The notes: generated by a model from the letters alone, not told the origin. A stretch of DNA of 45,228 bases from Paludibacter sp. (GCA_010365115.1 JAAFGX010000057.1:1-45228); one strand, 5' to 3'. Positions 1-8,563 are shown, numbered from the stretch's first letter. Translations and numbers: made by a program.

Positions 1-62
1 TTTGAGATAAAAATATCTATTAGTAGCGAAACAAAATAAATAAAATATTAACTTTAAAATAA

Positions 63-164
63 ATCACTGACTTATTACAGTGGACTCATAATTTGAAAGG
101 TGGGATGGAAGCGTGGAAAGAAGCAGGATATCAATTAATACAAAACCAACCTATAAAAGAATAA
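63..164 (+). pseudogene. C-terminal remnant of a rhodanese-like domain
   Basis: The frame ending at the TAA at 162-164 reads DLLQWTHNLKGGMEAWKEAG and then about ten more residues. The pattern NLKGGMEAW matches the conserved C-terminal L-x-GG-x-x-W segment of rhodanese domains. The frame is closed by a TAA at 60-62 and nothing upstream in the window resembles the catalytic Cys loop, so this is a fragment of about 33 codons. It ends two bases before the ATG of the multicopper oxidase, which argues against the longer oxidase start at 113. The assignment rests on one motif. Confidence 0.45.
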
Positions 165-166
165 AC

Positions 167-2464
167 ATGAAATCTAAATTTACTTTTTTAACCTTAGCTC
201 TATTTGTGCTGACAGGATTTGTTGCCCAAGCACAAACCCAAACAGATACCACAACTTACCACCTCACCCTGCGGCAGGAAACCGTAAACAAAGCTGGTAA
301 AGAAGTAATGGGCATGACAATAAATGGAAGTATTCCTGGACCTACCCTGCGTTTTACCGAAGGAGGATATGCGGTTATTTATGTGAAAAATGAAATGGAT
401 GTAGAAACCTCCGTTCACTGGCATGGGTTAATACTGCCTAACTTTTATGATGGTGTACCTTACTTGACCACTCCGCCCATTGAACCAGGGGGAACTTTAA
501 AATATGAGTTCCCGCTGAAACAATCCGGCACCTATTGGTATCATTCACATACTATGCTACAGGAACAAAGTGGTGTGTTTGGTTCTATAGTGATTGAACC
601 GAAAAAAGAAACGTTGAACTACGATAAAGAACTGGTTTTGGTCTTGTCTGACTGGACCAATGAAAACCCCATGAATGTTATGCGTACTTTAAAACGAGGA
701 AGTGAATGGTACCAAATTAAAAAAGGTACTGCGACTCCCTTGAATCGGGTCATTGCGGAAGGAGCCTTAGGAGCACAACTCAAATTCTGGAAACAGCGGA
801 TGAATGGAGCTGACATTGCGGATATTTATTATCCCGCTTTTCTCATAAACGGCATGCAAAAGCAGGACTACCCGGATTTTAAGCCGGGAGAAAAAGTGAG
901 GTTGCGAATTATTGACGGTTCTGCTTCAACCTCTTTTTGGATGACCTTCGGAGGAGTTGAACCAACCTTGGTTTCAGCTGACGGAAACGATGTTGTACCA
1001 GTCGAGCGAAACAAAACCTTAATAGCCATTGCAGAAACCTACGATTTTATTTTGACCATTCCTCATCAGGGCAAAATTGAGTTCAGGGCTACGGCTGCTG
1101 ATGGTTCAGGGACAACCTCTGCCTATCTGGGACAAGGAAAAACACTTGCTGCCCCGGATGTGCCCAAACCAGATAAGATTGCCATGATGAAAAAAATGGC
1201 AAAAATGGATATGCGTATGGGAGCACCTGCATTAAAATTTAGACCGAAAAAGGATGATCCTCAAAAAATGAAAGAAAAATGGGGAATGCGGATGGATGGA
1301 GAAATGAATATGGACAACATGCAGGACATGACCACCTCAAATATGCAGCAAAAGGATACCACCGGTTCACCCATGATGATGCAAATGGATTCCGTCAGTA
1401 AAAATAATTCCAACGGAATGAATATGGCTATGGGGGACATGAAAGAGGGAAACCAATTGGATGATAATAATTACAATTATTTGAGGTCGCCAGTAAAAAC
1501 AACCTATCCAAAGGATGCGCCAGTACGAAAAATTTTGCTTAACCTAACCGGAAACATGAACCGTTATGTCTGGAGCTTGAATGGCATTCCACTTTCGGAA
1601 ACGGACAAAATCAAAATTAAACAGGGAGAAATAACCCGAATCACATTGAACAACCTTACAATGATGGATCATCCGATGCATTTACATGGTCACTTTTTCA
1701 GGGTGATAAACAAAAACGGTGACTTTTCTCCGTTAAAACACACAGTAAATGTACCGCCCATGCAACAGGTAACCATCGAGTTTTACGGGCAGGAATATGG
1801 CGATTGGTTTTTTCACTGCCATGTTCTTTATCACATGATGGGAGGAATGGCTCGAATATTTAGTTATGACACCCCACGTGATCCGAGGTTGAAGGGATAT
1901 CCGGTGTCACGGTTGATTCATGAAACAAATCAATATTACAGTTGGGGTACAGCGGAGATTGCTTCACAAATGACAGGAATTAGTCTGGTTTCTTCGAACA
2001 TTAGAAATAAATTTAATTTTAGCGTCGAGTACGGTTACAATAAAAATCTTGAAGCTGAATTTACCTATGAAAGATACTTGTATGACTATTTGAGTGTATT
2101 TGGGGGCGTTAACGCTGAAAATTCAAAAGAAAATATTCTGGATTCTATTAACACCACAGCAGTAGCCGGAATCCGGTGGTTTACACCCTATATGTTTGAT
2201 TTGGATTTACGTATTGATAATCAATTAAGACCACGTATTAGCATCCGTAGAGATATAATGTTGTTCAACAAATTCTTTGTTTTCGGATATTTTCAATATA
2301 AATTAGATTTTGGTTGGGTCAACAATTTGAAACCAAACACTAGCTTTATGCATGAAACGGTATGGAACGCAGGTGCAGAATACATGCTATCGAAAAACAT
2401 TTCATTAATAGGAAAATATGATAATCGATATGGTGCAGGAGGAGGACTTACAATAAGATTCTAA
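167..2464 (+). CDS. Multicopper oxidase with C-terminal CopB-like outer-membrane domain
   Basis: This is a CopA/CueO-type multicopper oxidase of 765 residues, expected in the periplasm or at the outer membrane, where it would oxidise Cu(I). The frame is open from 113, but the start at 167 puts a clean signal peptide (MKSKFTFLTLALFVLTGFVAQAQ) at the N-terminus. Copper ligands are visible: HWHG at about 84-87, HPMHLHGHF at about 502-510 and HCHVLYH at about 550-556. A Met-rich insert (about 340-430, with many MxM and MMM) is typical of copper-resistance oxidases. From about residue 600 the cupredoxin fold ends and roughly 160 residues of alternating beta-strand-like sequence follow, finishing in GGLTIRF with a terminal Phe, as in outer-membrane barrels. 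This tail resembles CopB. The gene opens the copper cluster. Confidence 0.9.
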   Translation: MKSKFTFLTLALFVLTGFVAQAQTQTDTTTYHLTLRQETVNKAGKEVMGMTINGSIPGPTLRFTEGGYAVIYVKNEMDVETSVHWHGLILPNFYDGVPYLTTPPIEPGGTLKYEFPLKQSGTYWYHSHTMLQEQSGVFGSIVIEPKKETLNYDKELVLVLSDWTNENPMNVMRTLKRGSEWYQIKKGTATPLNRVIAEGALGAQLKFWKQRMNGADIADIYYPAFLINGMQKQDYPDFKPGEKVRLRIIDGSASTSFWMTFGGVEPTLVSADGNDVVPVERNKTLIAIAETYDFILTIPHQGKIEFRATAADGSGTTSAYLGQGKTLAAPDVPKPDKIAMMKKMAKMDMRMGAPALKFRPKKDDPQKMKEKWGMRMDGEMNMDNMQDMTTSNMQQKDTTGSPMMMQMDSVSKNNSNGMNMAMGDMKEGNQLDDNNYNYLRSPVKTTYPKDAPVRKILLNLTGNMNRYVWSLNGIPLSETDKIKIKQGEITRITLNNLTMMDHPMHLHGHFFRVINKNGDFSPLKHTVNVPPMQQVTIEFYGQEYGDWFFHCHVLYHMMGGMARIFSYDTPRDPRLKGYPVSRLIHETNQYYSWGTAEIASQMTGISLVSSNIRNKFNFSVEYGYNKNLEAEFTYERYLYDYLSVFGGVNAENSKENILDSINTTAVAGIRWFTPYMFDLDLRIDNQLRPRISIRRDIMLFNKFFVFGYFQYKLDFGWVNNLKPNTSFMHETVWNAGAEYMLSKNISLIGKYDNRYGAGGGLTIRF

Positions 2465-2560
2465 CTATTTCGGATAGTGAATAGATTGGTGAGCTGATTT
2501 TTAGCGAAGCCAACTTTTATAACAAGCAATAATATAATAATCACATTAATAATAAATAGT

Positions 2561-2947
2561 ATGAAGTATTACACAAGTAAAACATTAAAAACAGGATTTG
2601 AAGATGCTGTAGAAAAAGTAACAGAAGCTTTGAAAAAAGAAGGATTTGGCGTACTTTCTGAAATTGATATTCATGAAAAACTGAAAGAAAAACTGAATGT
2701 TGATTTTCGTAAATACAAAATTCTGGGAGCTTGCAACCCAAAGTATGCTTATGAAGCATTACAACAAGAGGACAAAGTGGGATTAATGCTTCCCTGTAAT
2801 GTAATAATACAGGAACTGGACAACAATTTAGTTGAAGTAGCAGCCATTAATCCAGTTGCCTCGATGATGGCTATTGAAAATCAGAATCTGTCTGAAATTG
2901 CAGTAGAGATAAAAGAAAAGCTTGAAAGGATGATTGCTTCACTTTAG
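2561..2947 (+). CDS. DUF302 domain protein
   Basis: This 128-residue soluble protein starts MKYYTSKTLKTGFEDAVEKV and has the features of the DUF302 family: an N-terminal helix of the form F-x-x-A-x-x-x-V-x-x-A-L-K-x-x-G-F-G, then ILGACNPKYAYEALQ, and a GLMLPCNVIIQ segment. Both cysteines of the usual pattern (GACNP and LPCN) are present. The family's biochemical function is not established, though members often lie beside copper or sulfur genes. It follows the multicopper oxidase by 96 bp and may share its transcript. No signal peptide is visible. Confidence 0.85.
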   Translation: MKYYTSKTLKTGFEDAVEKVTEALKKEGFGVLSEIDIHEKLKEKLNVDFRKYKILGACNPKYAYEALQQEDKVGLMLPCNVIIQELDNNLVEVAAINPVASMMAIENQNLSEIAVEIKEKLERMIASL

Positions 2948-3109
2948 TTTTATTTTAAATTTCAACTATTAATGTGTGAATGATGTAACTTATTTCAAAA
3001 GTTATGTAACACTATCCGATTGTTAATGTAGCCATCTTTGTATACAATCAAACTAAAGTACATGAAAATACGGGTTTGAATAATTATCAAAAAATAAAGG
3101 AGGTGTATT

Positions 3110-3250
3110 ATGATGAATGGATATGGTGAACACAGTTGGAATATGATGAATTGGGGAATGGGATGGAATTAAGTTTTCATACTCGTTATTCTGACAATTT
3201 TGGTTATTTTAATTTTATGGCTTTTAAAAAAGAAAAAGAATAAATCATGA
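3110..3250 (+). pseudogene. Small membrane protein with in-frame stop
   Basis: The frame from ATG 3110 reads MMNGYGEHSWNMMNWGMGWN, then TAA at 3170-3172, then continues in the same frame as VFILVILTILVILILWLL plus a Lys-rich tail to TGA at 3248-3250. Together these form a small protein with a Trp/Met/Gly-rich N-terminus and one transmembrane helix, an architecture common beside copper genes in Bacteroidota. The stop sits just before the helix and could derive from a Trp or similar codon. An unusually strong Shine-Dalgarno (AAAGGAGG, 3097-3104) precedes it, so the gene may have been well expressed. A sequencing error could also explain the stop. Confidence 0.6.
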
Positions 3251-3376
3251 AGGATATAAATTCTTAAGTGAGATTAACAAGTGGCAAATATGTTTGTCAA
3301 CATGTATCCTGACATTACAAGTTACAAAGAAAATAATTTTTCAAAATGTGGAATGTACCTCATTAAGAAAAAATAA
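3247..3376 (+). pseudogene. Decayed duplicate of the heavy-metal-binding mini-protein
   Basis: This aligns base for base with the intact gene at 3445. The ATG at 3247 matches the ATG at 3445, and the 3' ends and the A-rich bases after the stop also match, so this is a tandem duplication with about 198 bp offset. The copy is dead: codon 7 is TAA where the intact gene has CAA, one base is inserted after the first cysteine codon so the frame shifts, and the first Cys of the CPxCGM motif has become Phe (TTT for TGT). The remaining similarity (AAATATGTTTG and AAAATGTGGAATG) is unmistakable. Confidence 0.75.
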
Positions 3377-3444
3377 ATATCGAAACAAATAACTTGTATT
3401 TGTTGTTTTAGTACTAGAGTTTTAAAAGATAAAAGATAAAAATT

Positions 3445-3573
3445 ATGAAAAATGTAAATTTTCAAATAGAAGCAACAGGTGACAAATATGTTTGCCCTAT
3501 GCACCCTGATGTGACAAGTGACAAAGCAGGGAAATGTCCAAAATGTGGAATGAATCTAGTAGCGAAAAAATAA
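3445..3573 (+). CDS. 42-residue heavy-metal-binding mini-protein (HMBD)
   Basis: The product is 42 residues and consists almost wholly of one heavy-metal-binding domain: YVCPMHPDV, a short loop, then [10 protein letters not shown]. Three cysteines plus the Met and His residues make a plausible Cu(I) or soft-metal site. The same module occurs inside the ATPase that starts 13 bp downstream (3587), so the two probably share a transcript. No signal peptide or membrane segment is present, so it should be cytosolic. A role as copper chaperone or buffer for the ATPase is inferred from context. Confidence 0.7.
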   Translation: MKNVNFQIEATGDKYVCPMHPDVTSDKAGKCPKCGMNLVAKK

Positions 3574-3586
3574 ATATCAAAACATC

Positions 3587-6193
3587 ATGGCAGAAATTAT
3601 CATTAATATCAATACCGGTCCGGACGATGAGGAACCGAAAATTACAATTAATACCAACAATGCTGATACGGATGTTTCAAAAGTAGATAAGGCAAAGGAT
3701 GAAGTTGCGACAGTGGAACCTAAGGATGCTATTTCGTCGGAAAAAGAGAATCCAAAGGAAGAATCTTCGAAGAAAGACGACATAAAAAAGGAAAAGGCTG
3801 TTGAAGAGCCGACAGAAACCGATTCAAAGCAGACCGAACCGACAGAGGAAGATGCATCAAAAGAGGATCAAAATGATGTTGCACCTTCAGAAAAAGAAAA
3901 ATCAGAGGAAGAATCTTCGAAGAATGACGACTCAAAAAAGGATAAGACTGTTGAAGAGCTGACAAAAACCGACTCACAGCAGAATGAATCGACAGAGGAA
4001 GATACCTCAAAAGATAAACTTAAAGATGCTGTTCCTTCGGACAAAAAGGAAACTACTACGAAAAGTTCTCCTGTTTATACCTGCCCTATGCATCCCGAAG
4101 TAAAACAGGATCATCCGGGTGATTGCCCTAAATGCGGCATGACCCTGGTTCTTGAAAAACCATCCGATAACAGCGAAGATGATATGGCATATCACAAAAT
4201 GCTTAAGAAGTTCTATGTTGCGTTGGCATTTAGTATTCCGATATTTATTATTTCCATGTCCGACTTAATTCCTTTTCTGAATCTACAGTCTATTGCATCA
4301 CATACTGTTTGGAACTGGATTCAGTTTGCGTTGGCTACACCGGTAGTTTTCTATTCAGGCTGGGATTTTTTTAAGCGTGGATGGAATTCAGTTCGTCGCT
4401 ATGCGCCTAATATGTGGACATTAATTTCCATTGGTGTAGGCACTGCATATATTTTCAGTGTTATTGGACTTTTATTTCCGGGTATATTTCCTCAACAATT
4501 CCGGGATGTACATGGAAATCTTCATTTGTACTTCGAAGCAGCAGCGGTGGTTCTTACTCTTGTTTTATTGGGTCAGGTACTGGAACTAAGGGCTCACGGC
4601 AAAACCAATTCAGCTATTAAAGCATTATTGGGGCTTGTGCCGCCTGTTGCCAGGGTTATCCGCAACGGAAAAGAAGAAGAAATTCCTCTCGAAGAAGTAA
4701 AAGTTGACGATATACTCAAAGTGAAACCGGGTGAAAAAATACCGGTTGATGGGGTTATCACGGAAGGTACAGCCATCATTGATGAAAGTATGATCACCGG
4801 TGAGCCTATTCCTTCCGAAAAATCGAAAGATGATAAAATAACCAGCGGCACTATAAATGGGAAAACTGCTTTTGAGATGAAAGCTGTTAAGATCGGTTCC
4901 GATACCCTGCTTTCCCAAATCATTGAAATGGTGAATGTAGCAAGCCGTTCAAGAGCTCCGATTCAAAGTCTGGTTGATAAAGTTGCAAAATACTTTGTGC
5001 AGATCGTTGTTTTAATTTCCCTGATAACATTTGCCGTGTGGGCAATCTGGGGACCAACTCCTGCCTATATGTATGCTTTTGTTAATGCAGTATCGGTTTT
5101 AATTATCGCCTGCCCGTGCGCCTTAGGGCTAGCCACGCCCATGTCTATCATGGTAGGGACGGGTCGTGGTGCTAAGTTGGGTGTATTGGTAAAGGATGCC
5201 AGTGCCATCGAACAGATGACAAAAGTTGACACGTTGATTATCGACAAAACAGGCACCATTACTGAAGGAAAACCAAGTCTCAAAGGTTTTAAATCGTTTG
5301 GGAAATTAAGTGACGATGAAATTCTAATGCTCGCAGCGTCCATTGATGCAAATAGCGAACACCCGATAGCCGATGCAATTGTGGAAGGTGCCAAAGCAAA
5401 AAATATAAAATTGGAGAAACTCGATAATTTTGAATCGGTCACCGGTAAGGGCGTAAAAGCGGATTATAAAAAACAAAAAATTGGCCTAGGTAATCAACGA
5501 CTAATGGAAGATTTCAATGCTTCGGTTGACGATTCAAATAAGAAACTGGTTGAAGAATGGCAGCAAACCGGACAAACTGTGATGTATTTAATATTGGATA
5601 ATAAAGTGGAAGGTATTGTCAGTGTTGCCGACAAAATTAAAGAAACCTCTTCTTCAGCAATTCAAGATTTGCAAAAATTAGGTATCAAAGTTCACATGCT
5701 TACCGGCGATAATAAGTTTACAGCAGAAGCTGTTTCCAGTGAATTGCACCTTGATGGTTTTGAAGCAGAATGCCTCCCCGACGATAAATATAAAAAAGTG
5801 AAAGAACTTCAGGAACAAGGACATATCGTAGCCATGGCTGGTGACGGCATAAACGATGCCCCTGCACTTGCTCAGGCAAATGTCGGAATTGCAATGGGCA
5901 CCGGTACGGATATTGCCATGCAAAGTGCAAAAATTACGCTTGTAAAAGGCGATCTGAACGGGATTGTTCGGGCAAGGGAGCTGAGTACAGCGGTAATGAG
6001 TAACATCAAACAAAACTTGTTCTTCGCCTTTGTCTATAATTCTATTGGAGTGCCCATTGCAGCAGGAATACTATTTCCTTTTTTTGGTATCTTGCTAAGC
6101 CCTATGATTGCGGCTGCAGCCATGAGTTTCAGTTCAGTTTCGGTTATAGCCAATGCGTTGCGGCTTCGGAATAAAAAATTATCAGCCAAATAA
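3587..6193 (+). CDS. copA: CopA-type copper-translocating P1B ATPase
   Basis: This 868-residue inner-membrane pump should export Cu(I) using ATP. P-type motifs are all present: TGEP (404-407, actuator), CPC in the metal-binding helix (509-511), DKTGT (Asp553 is phosphorylated), and GDGIND (752-757). SEHPIADAI supplies the HP motif of P1B enzymes. Instead of a classical GMxCxxC domain, the N-terminus carries one heavy-metal-binding module, YTCPMHPEV then GDCPKCGM (about 164-185). Ahead of it lie about 160 residues of very charged, low-complexity Lys/Glu/Asp/Ser sequence with a 50-residue tandem repeat, an uncommon extension. The ATG at 3587 is the only sensible start. Flanking metal-binding mini-proteins at 3445 and 6261 suggest a single copper-export unit. 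Confidence 0.95.
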   Translation: MAEIIININTGPDDEEPKITINTNNADTDVSKVDKAKDEVATVEPKDAISSEKENPKEESSKKDDIKKEKAVEEPTETDSKQTEPTEEDASKEDQNDVAPSEKEKSEEESSKNDDSKKDKTVEELTKTDSQQNESTEEDTSKDKLKDAVPSDKKETTTKSSPVYTCPMHPEVKQDHPGDCPKCGMTLVLEKPSDNSEDDMAYHKMLKKFYVALAFSIPIFIISMSDLIPFLNLQSIASHTVWNWIQFALATPVVFYSGWDFFKRGWNSVRRYAPNMWTLISIGVGTAYIFSVIGLLFPGIFPQQFRDVHGNLHLYFEAAAVVLTLVLLGQVLELRAHGKTNSAIKALLGLVPPVARVIRNGKEEEIPLEEVKVDDILKVKPGEKIPVDGVITEGTAIIDESMITGEPIPSEKSKDDKITSGTINGKTAFEMKAVKIGSDTLLSQIIEMVNVASRSRAPIQSLVDKVAKYFVQIVVLISLITFAVWAIWGPTPAYMYAFVNAVSVLIIACPCALGLATPMSIMVGTGRGAKLGVLVKDASAIEQMTKVDTLIIDKTGTITEGKPSLKGFKSFGKLSDDEILMLAASIDANSEHPIADAIVEGAKAKNIKLEKLDNFESVTGKGVKADYKKQKIGLGNQRLMEDFNASVDDSNKKLVEEWQQTGQTVMYLILDNKVEGIVSVADKIKETSSSAIQDLQKLGIKVHMLTGDNKFTAEAVSSELHLDGFEAECLPDDKYKKVKELQEQGHIVAMAGDGINDAPALAQANVGIAMGTGTDIAMQSAKITLVKGDLNGIVRARELSTAVMSNIKQNLFFAFVYNSIGVPIAAGILFPFFGILLSPMIAAAAMSFSSVSVIANALRLRNKKLSAK
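3719..4050 (+). repeat. 150-bp in-frame tandem repeat within copA
   Basis: Units start at 3719 and 3869, and a partial third starts at 4019 (about 32 bp). The offset is exactly 150 bp, or 50 codons, so the repeat keeps the reading frame. Both units share stretches such as GAAGAATCTTCGAAGAA at 3758 and 3908. At protein level each unit runs EESSK-DD-KK-K-VEE-T-TDS-Q---TEED. The two full units have diverged moderately, so the duplication is not recent. Confidence 0.8.
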
Positions 6194-6260
6194 TTAAAAC
6201 ATATAGATGTTTAAAATGAAAATTTTGGAATTAAAAAAAAACTTTTAAAATTAAAACATT

Positions 6261-6374
6261 ATGAAAACAAAATCTGAAAATGTGAAGTACACTTGTCCTA
6301 TGCATCCTGTTGTTGTGCATGATGAACCAGGCAATTGCCCAAAATGCGGTATGAATTTGGTCGAAAAAAAATAG
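6261..6374 (+). CDS. 37-residue heavy-metal-binding mini-protein (HMBD)
   Basis: This short gene encodes [16 protein letters not shown], a loop, then [14 protein letters not shown]: a single heavy-metal-binding module of 37 residues with nothing else. It is a paralogue of the mini-protein at 3445 and of the module inside the ATPase, and it lies 67 bp downstream of the ATPase stop. A 15-bp perfect terminator stem follows 9 bp after its stop, so it is likely the last gene of the copper transcript. The spacing of Cys, Met and His is fully conserved, which argues for a real gene. Cytosolic copper binding is inferred. Confidence 0.7.
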   Translation: MKTKSENVKYTCPMHPVVVHDEPGNCPKCGMNLVEKK

Positions 6375-6383
6375 ATGTATCAT

Positions 6384-6420
6384 CTGGCTATTCCAAAGTA
6401 TAGGACTTTGGAATAGCCAG
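6384..6420. terminator. Bidirectional hairpin terminator between convergent genes
   Basis: A perfect 15-bp stem, CTGGCTATTCCAAAG (6384-6398) and CTTTGGAATAGCCAG (6406-6420), with a 7-base loop. It lies between the mini-protein (+) and the DEAD-box helicase (-), so it can serve both. The T-tracts are weak, so folding strength would have to do most of the work. Confidence 0.7.
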
Positions 6421-6427
6421 AAATAAC

Positions 6428-7819
6428 TTAATAGACATTTCGCTTGCTTTTTTCTGCATCCAAACTAAATTTCAAATTTCGATGAGACAGTTTGAAACCT
6501 TTTAGGTTCATATAAATTTGTTGTTCGTATTTTTGAGGAACGTCGAAATACGAGCGGTTATCTTCCACCACAATGTTTTGGATATCGTCCATATTCATTC
6601 CTGCTTCTTCTACCAAAAATTCACGAAGATTGCCTTTGGTAAAGCCTTGTCCAAAACCAATATTTGTATAGATGGTAATTGGAGCACTCGGTTTTTCAAT
6701 TTTTGGTTGAATGCTTAACTCCGTAAATTGAATGTTCAAATCCGATTCCAATGTTTTTAGATCTTCCAATTCCTCTGTTTTTACCAAACAGATTGACAAT
6801 CCCGATTTTCCTGCACGAGCAGTACGTCCGCTGCGATGTGTGTAATATTCCGATTTTTCGGGTAAATGGTAATGGATAATGTAATCAAGGTCTTTTACAT
6901 CAATGCCTCGCGCAGCAATATCGGTAGCCACCAACAAATTTATCCTATCTTTTTTGAAACCACGCATCACTTTGTCGCGCATTTCCTGGTTTAAGTTTCC
7001 ATGAAGCGCATCAGCTGTTACTTCAAATCCTGCCAATTGTTTTGCCAATCGTTTGGCTGCTATTTTTGTGCGGCAAAAAGCAATTCCACGCTGATGTTTC
7101 CGTTCCAACAAAAAAGCTTTCAGATATTCCAGTTTCTGTCCTTGTTTATAAACCATAAATTGATGTTCAATTTTCTGATTTACAAATTCTTCAGCATTGA
7201 TACGTATTTCAACAAAATCAGGACGTAAATTCTCACGGATAATTTGTTTTACATCAGTTGGCATGGTAGCTGTAAAAAGCATTTTGGTAATGTCTTTTTT
7301 ACAAAAATTCAGGATGTTGTCAATCTCCGTTTTAAAACCCATGTTCATCATCTCATCGGCTTCGTCCAACACCAAATATTTCAAATCGGCAAGACTCAGG
7401 GCATTTCTTTCCAGCAAATCAATCAAGCGTCCGGGAGTGGCAACCACCACATGCGTTGGGCGTTTAAGTTTCAAAATCTGATCTTCAATGGGCGCTCCAC
7501 CATAAACTGCCTCTGCAAATACTCGTGACAAATATTTCGAAAAAAGGAAGAATTCGCGTGCCACTTGTTGACCTAATTCTCGTGTAGGTACGAGTACCAA
7601 TGCTTGAATTTTAGGGAGTTTTGGATCAATGTTTTGAAGAATGGGCAAGCAAAAAGCTGCTGTTTTTCCGGTTCCTGTTTGTGCCACAGCTACTAAATCG
7701 GTATTGTGTTGGAGGATATGCGGAATGGCCTGAAGTTGAATATCGGTTGGTTTTGTTATTTTATTTCCTTCGAGTGCCTGAATGATATTATCGTTAATTC
7801 CTAAGTCTGCAAAAGTCAT
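6428..7819 (-). CDS. DEAD-box ATP-dependent RNA helicase
   Basis: This 463-residue RNA helicase remodels RNA duplexes or ribosomal RNA using ATP. Motifs in order are a Q motif (FADLGINDNIIQALE..KPTDIQ), AQTGTGKT (46-53), PTRELGQQ, DEAD (152-155), TAT (motif III, about 183-185), ARGID and HRSGRTARAG. The C-terminal ~75 residues (from TIYTNIGFGQGFTKGNLREF) look like the DbpA/CsdA RNA-binding fold, so the protein belongs with DbpA/CshA-type helicases. The frame opens at 7879, but the Met at 7819 starts directly before the Q motif and is preferred. It is transcribed towards the copper cluster and shows no functional link to it. Confidence 0.93.
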   Translation of the reverse strand: MTFADLGINDNIIQALEGNKITKPTDIQLQAIPHILQHNTDLVAVAQTGTGKTAAFCLPILQNIDPKLPKIQALVLVPTRELGQQVAREFFLFSKYLSRVFAEAVYGGAPIEDQILKLKRPTHVVVATPGRLIDLLERNALSLADLKYLVLDEADEMMNMGFKTEIDNILNFCKKDITKMLFTATMPTDVKQIIRENLRPDFVEIRINAEEFVNQKIEHQFMVYKQGQKLEYLKAFLLERKHQRGIAFCRTKIAAKRLAKQLAGFEVTADALHGNLNQEMRDKVMRGFKKDRINLLVATDIAARGIDVKDLDYIIHYHLPEKSEYYTHRSGRTARAGKSGLSICLVKTEELEDLKTLESDLNIQFTELSIQPKIEKPSAPITIYTNIGFGQGFTKGNLREFLVEEAGMNMDDIQNIVVEDNRSYFDVPQKYEQQIYMNLKGFKLSHRNLKFSLDAEKSKRNVY

Positions 7820-8036
7820 TTTTAAAAGTTTTATAGAATCTAATGTGAGAATGTGAGCACAAAGGTACTTGTTTTTCATCGGGTAAAAATAGAATTCAAA
7901 TATTTTCTCTAAAATTTAGGCTATTGAAAAAAGTTGCATATCTCAATTAATATAATAATGTGTAACAATATAGAAAATTAAAACTAATAATTATCTGGGT
8001 TGTTTTAGTTCATATTAATCAATTAAACTGAAATAT

Positions 8037-8318
8037 ATGAAAACAAAAATTTTCTATTCAATGATTCTCGTTTTTGGATTAGCTTTCTCTGGTTCTGCTT
8101 TTAACAGTATCAATGGACAAACAACAGAAAACGAAATGAAAAAGGACTCCGTAATTTATACTTGTCCTATGCATACTGAAGTAAAAATGTCCAAACTCGG
8201 TAAATGCCCAACTTGTGGCATGGATTTAGTCGACAAAAAGGAACTCAAGAAAAAGAATATGGAACACATGCAAGATTCCACAATGAAAAAGGAATCGGAT
8301 AAAACTAAAAAAATGTAG
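8037..8318 (+). CDS. Secreted heavy-metal-binding domain protein
   Basis: This 93-residue protein has an N-terminal signal sequence (MKTKIFYSMILVFGLAFSGS then A-rich cleavage region), the same module as the mini-proteins (YTCPMHTEV, GKCPTCGMDL) at about residues 42-66, and a Lys/Met-rich charged tail with several Met residues (MEHMQD, STMKK). It should reach the periplasm, or the surface if anchored, and bind copper or a similar soft metal, complementing the cytosolic versions and the multicopper oxidase. It is monocistronic: a 17-bp terminator stem begins 23 bp after the stop. Confidence 0.8.
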   Translation: MKTKIFYSMILVFGLAFSGSAFNSINGQTTENEMKKDSVIYTCPMHTEVKMSKLGKCPTCGMDLVDKKELKKKNMEHMQDSTMKKESDKTKKM

Positions 8319-8340
8319 TTTTTTTTAGTATACATTTATC

Positions 8341-8383
8341 AAAAATCTGCATCCTGAAGTAAATCAGGATGCAGATTTTTTTT
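8341..8383 (+). terminator. Intrinsic terminator
   Basis: A perfect 17-bp stem, AAAAATCTGCATCCTGA (8341-8357) with its complement at 8364-8380 and a 6-base loop, runs into a T-tract. It ends the secreted metal-binding gene. The A-run before the stem could make it work in both directions. Confidence 0.9.
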
Positions 8384-8563
8384 ATGAATATTCGTTTTGT
8401 TACTCCATCTGTGCAAAATGCAGAAGTTTAATTTTCATAATATATCACGCTATGAATATGAATATTGACTTTTATCTGCAAAGATGGGATATATTTCCAA
8501 ATCGTACAATTTATAAGACGTGCGACATTACATTTTGTTTCTATAAACTTTAAAATTATTTCG

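Noticed and set aside
113-166. Upstream start for the multicopper oxidase
   Set aside because: The extra 18 residues precede a clear signal peptide and overlap the rhodanese remnant in another frame.
3729-4010. Minus-strand reading frame within copA
   Set aside because: It is a shadow of the copA low-complexity repeat.
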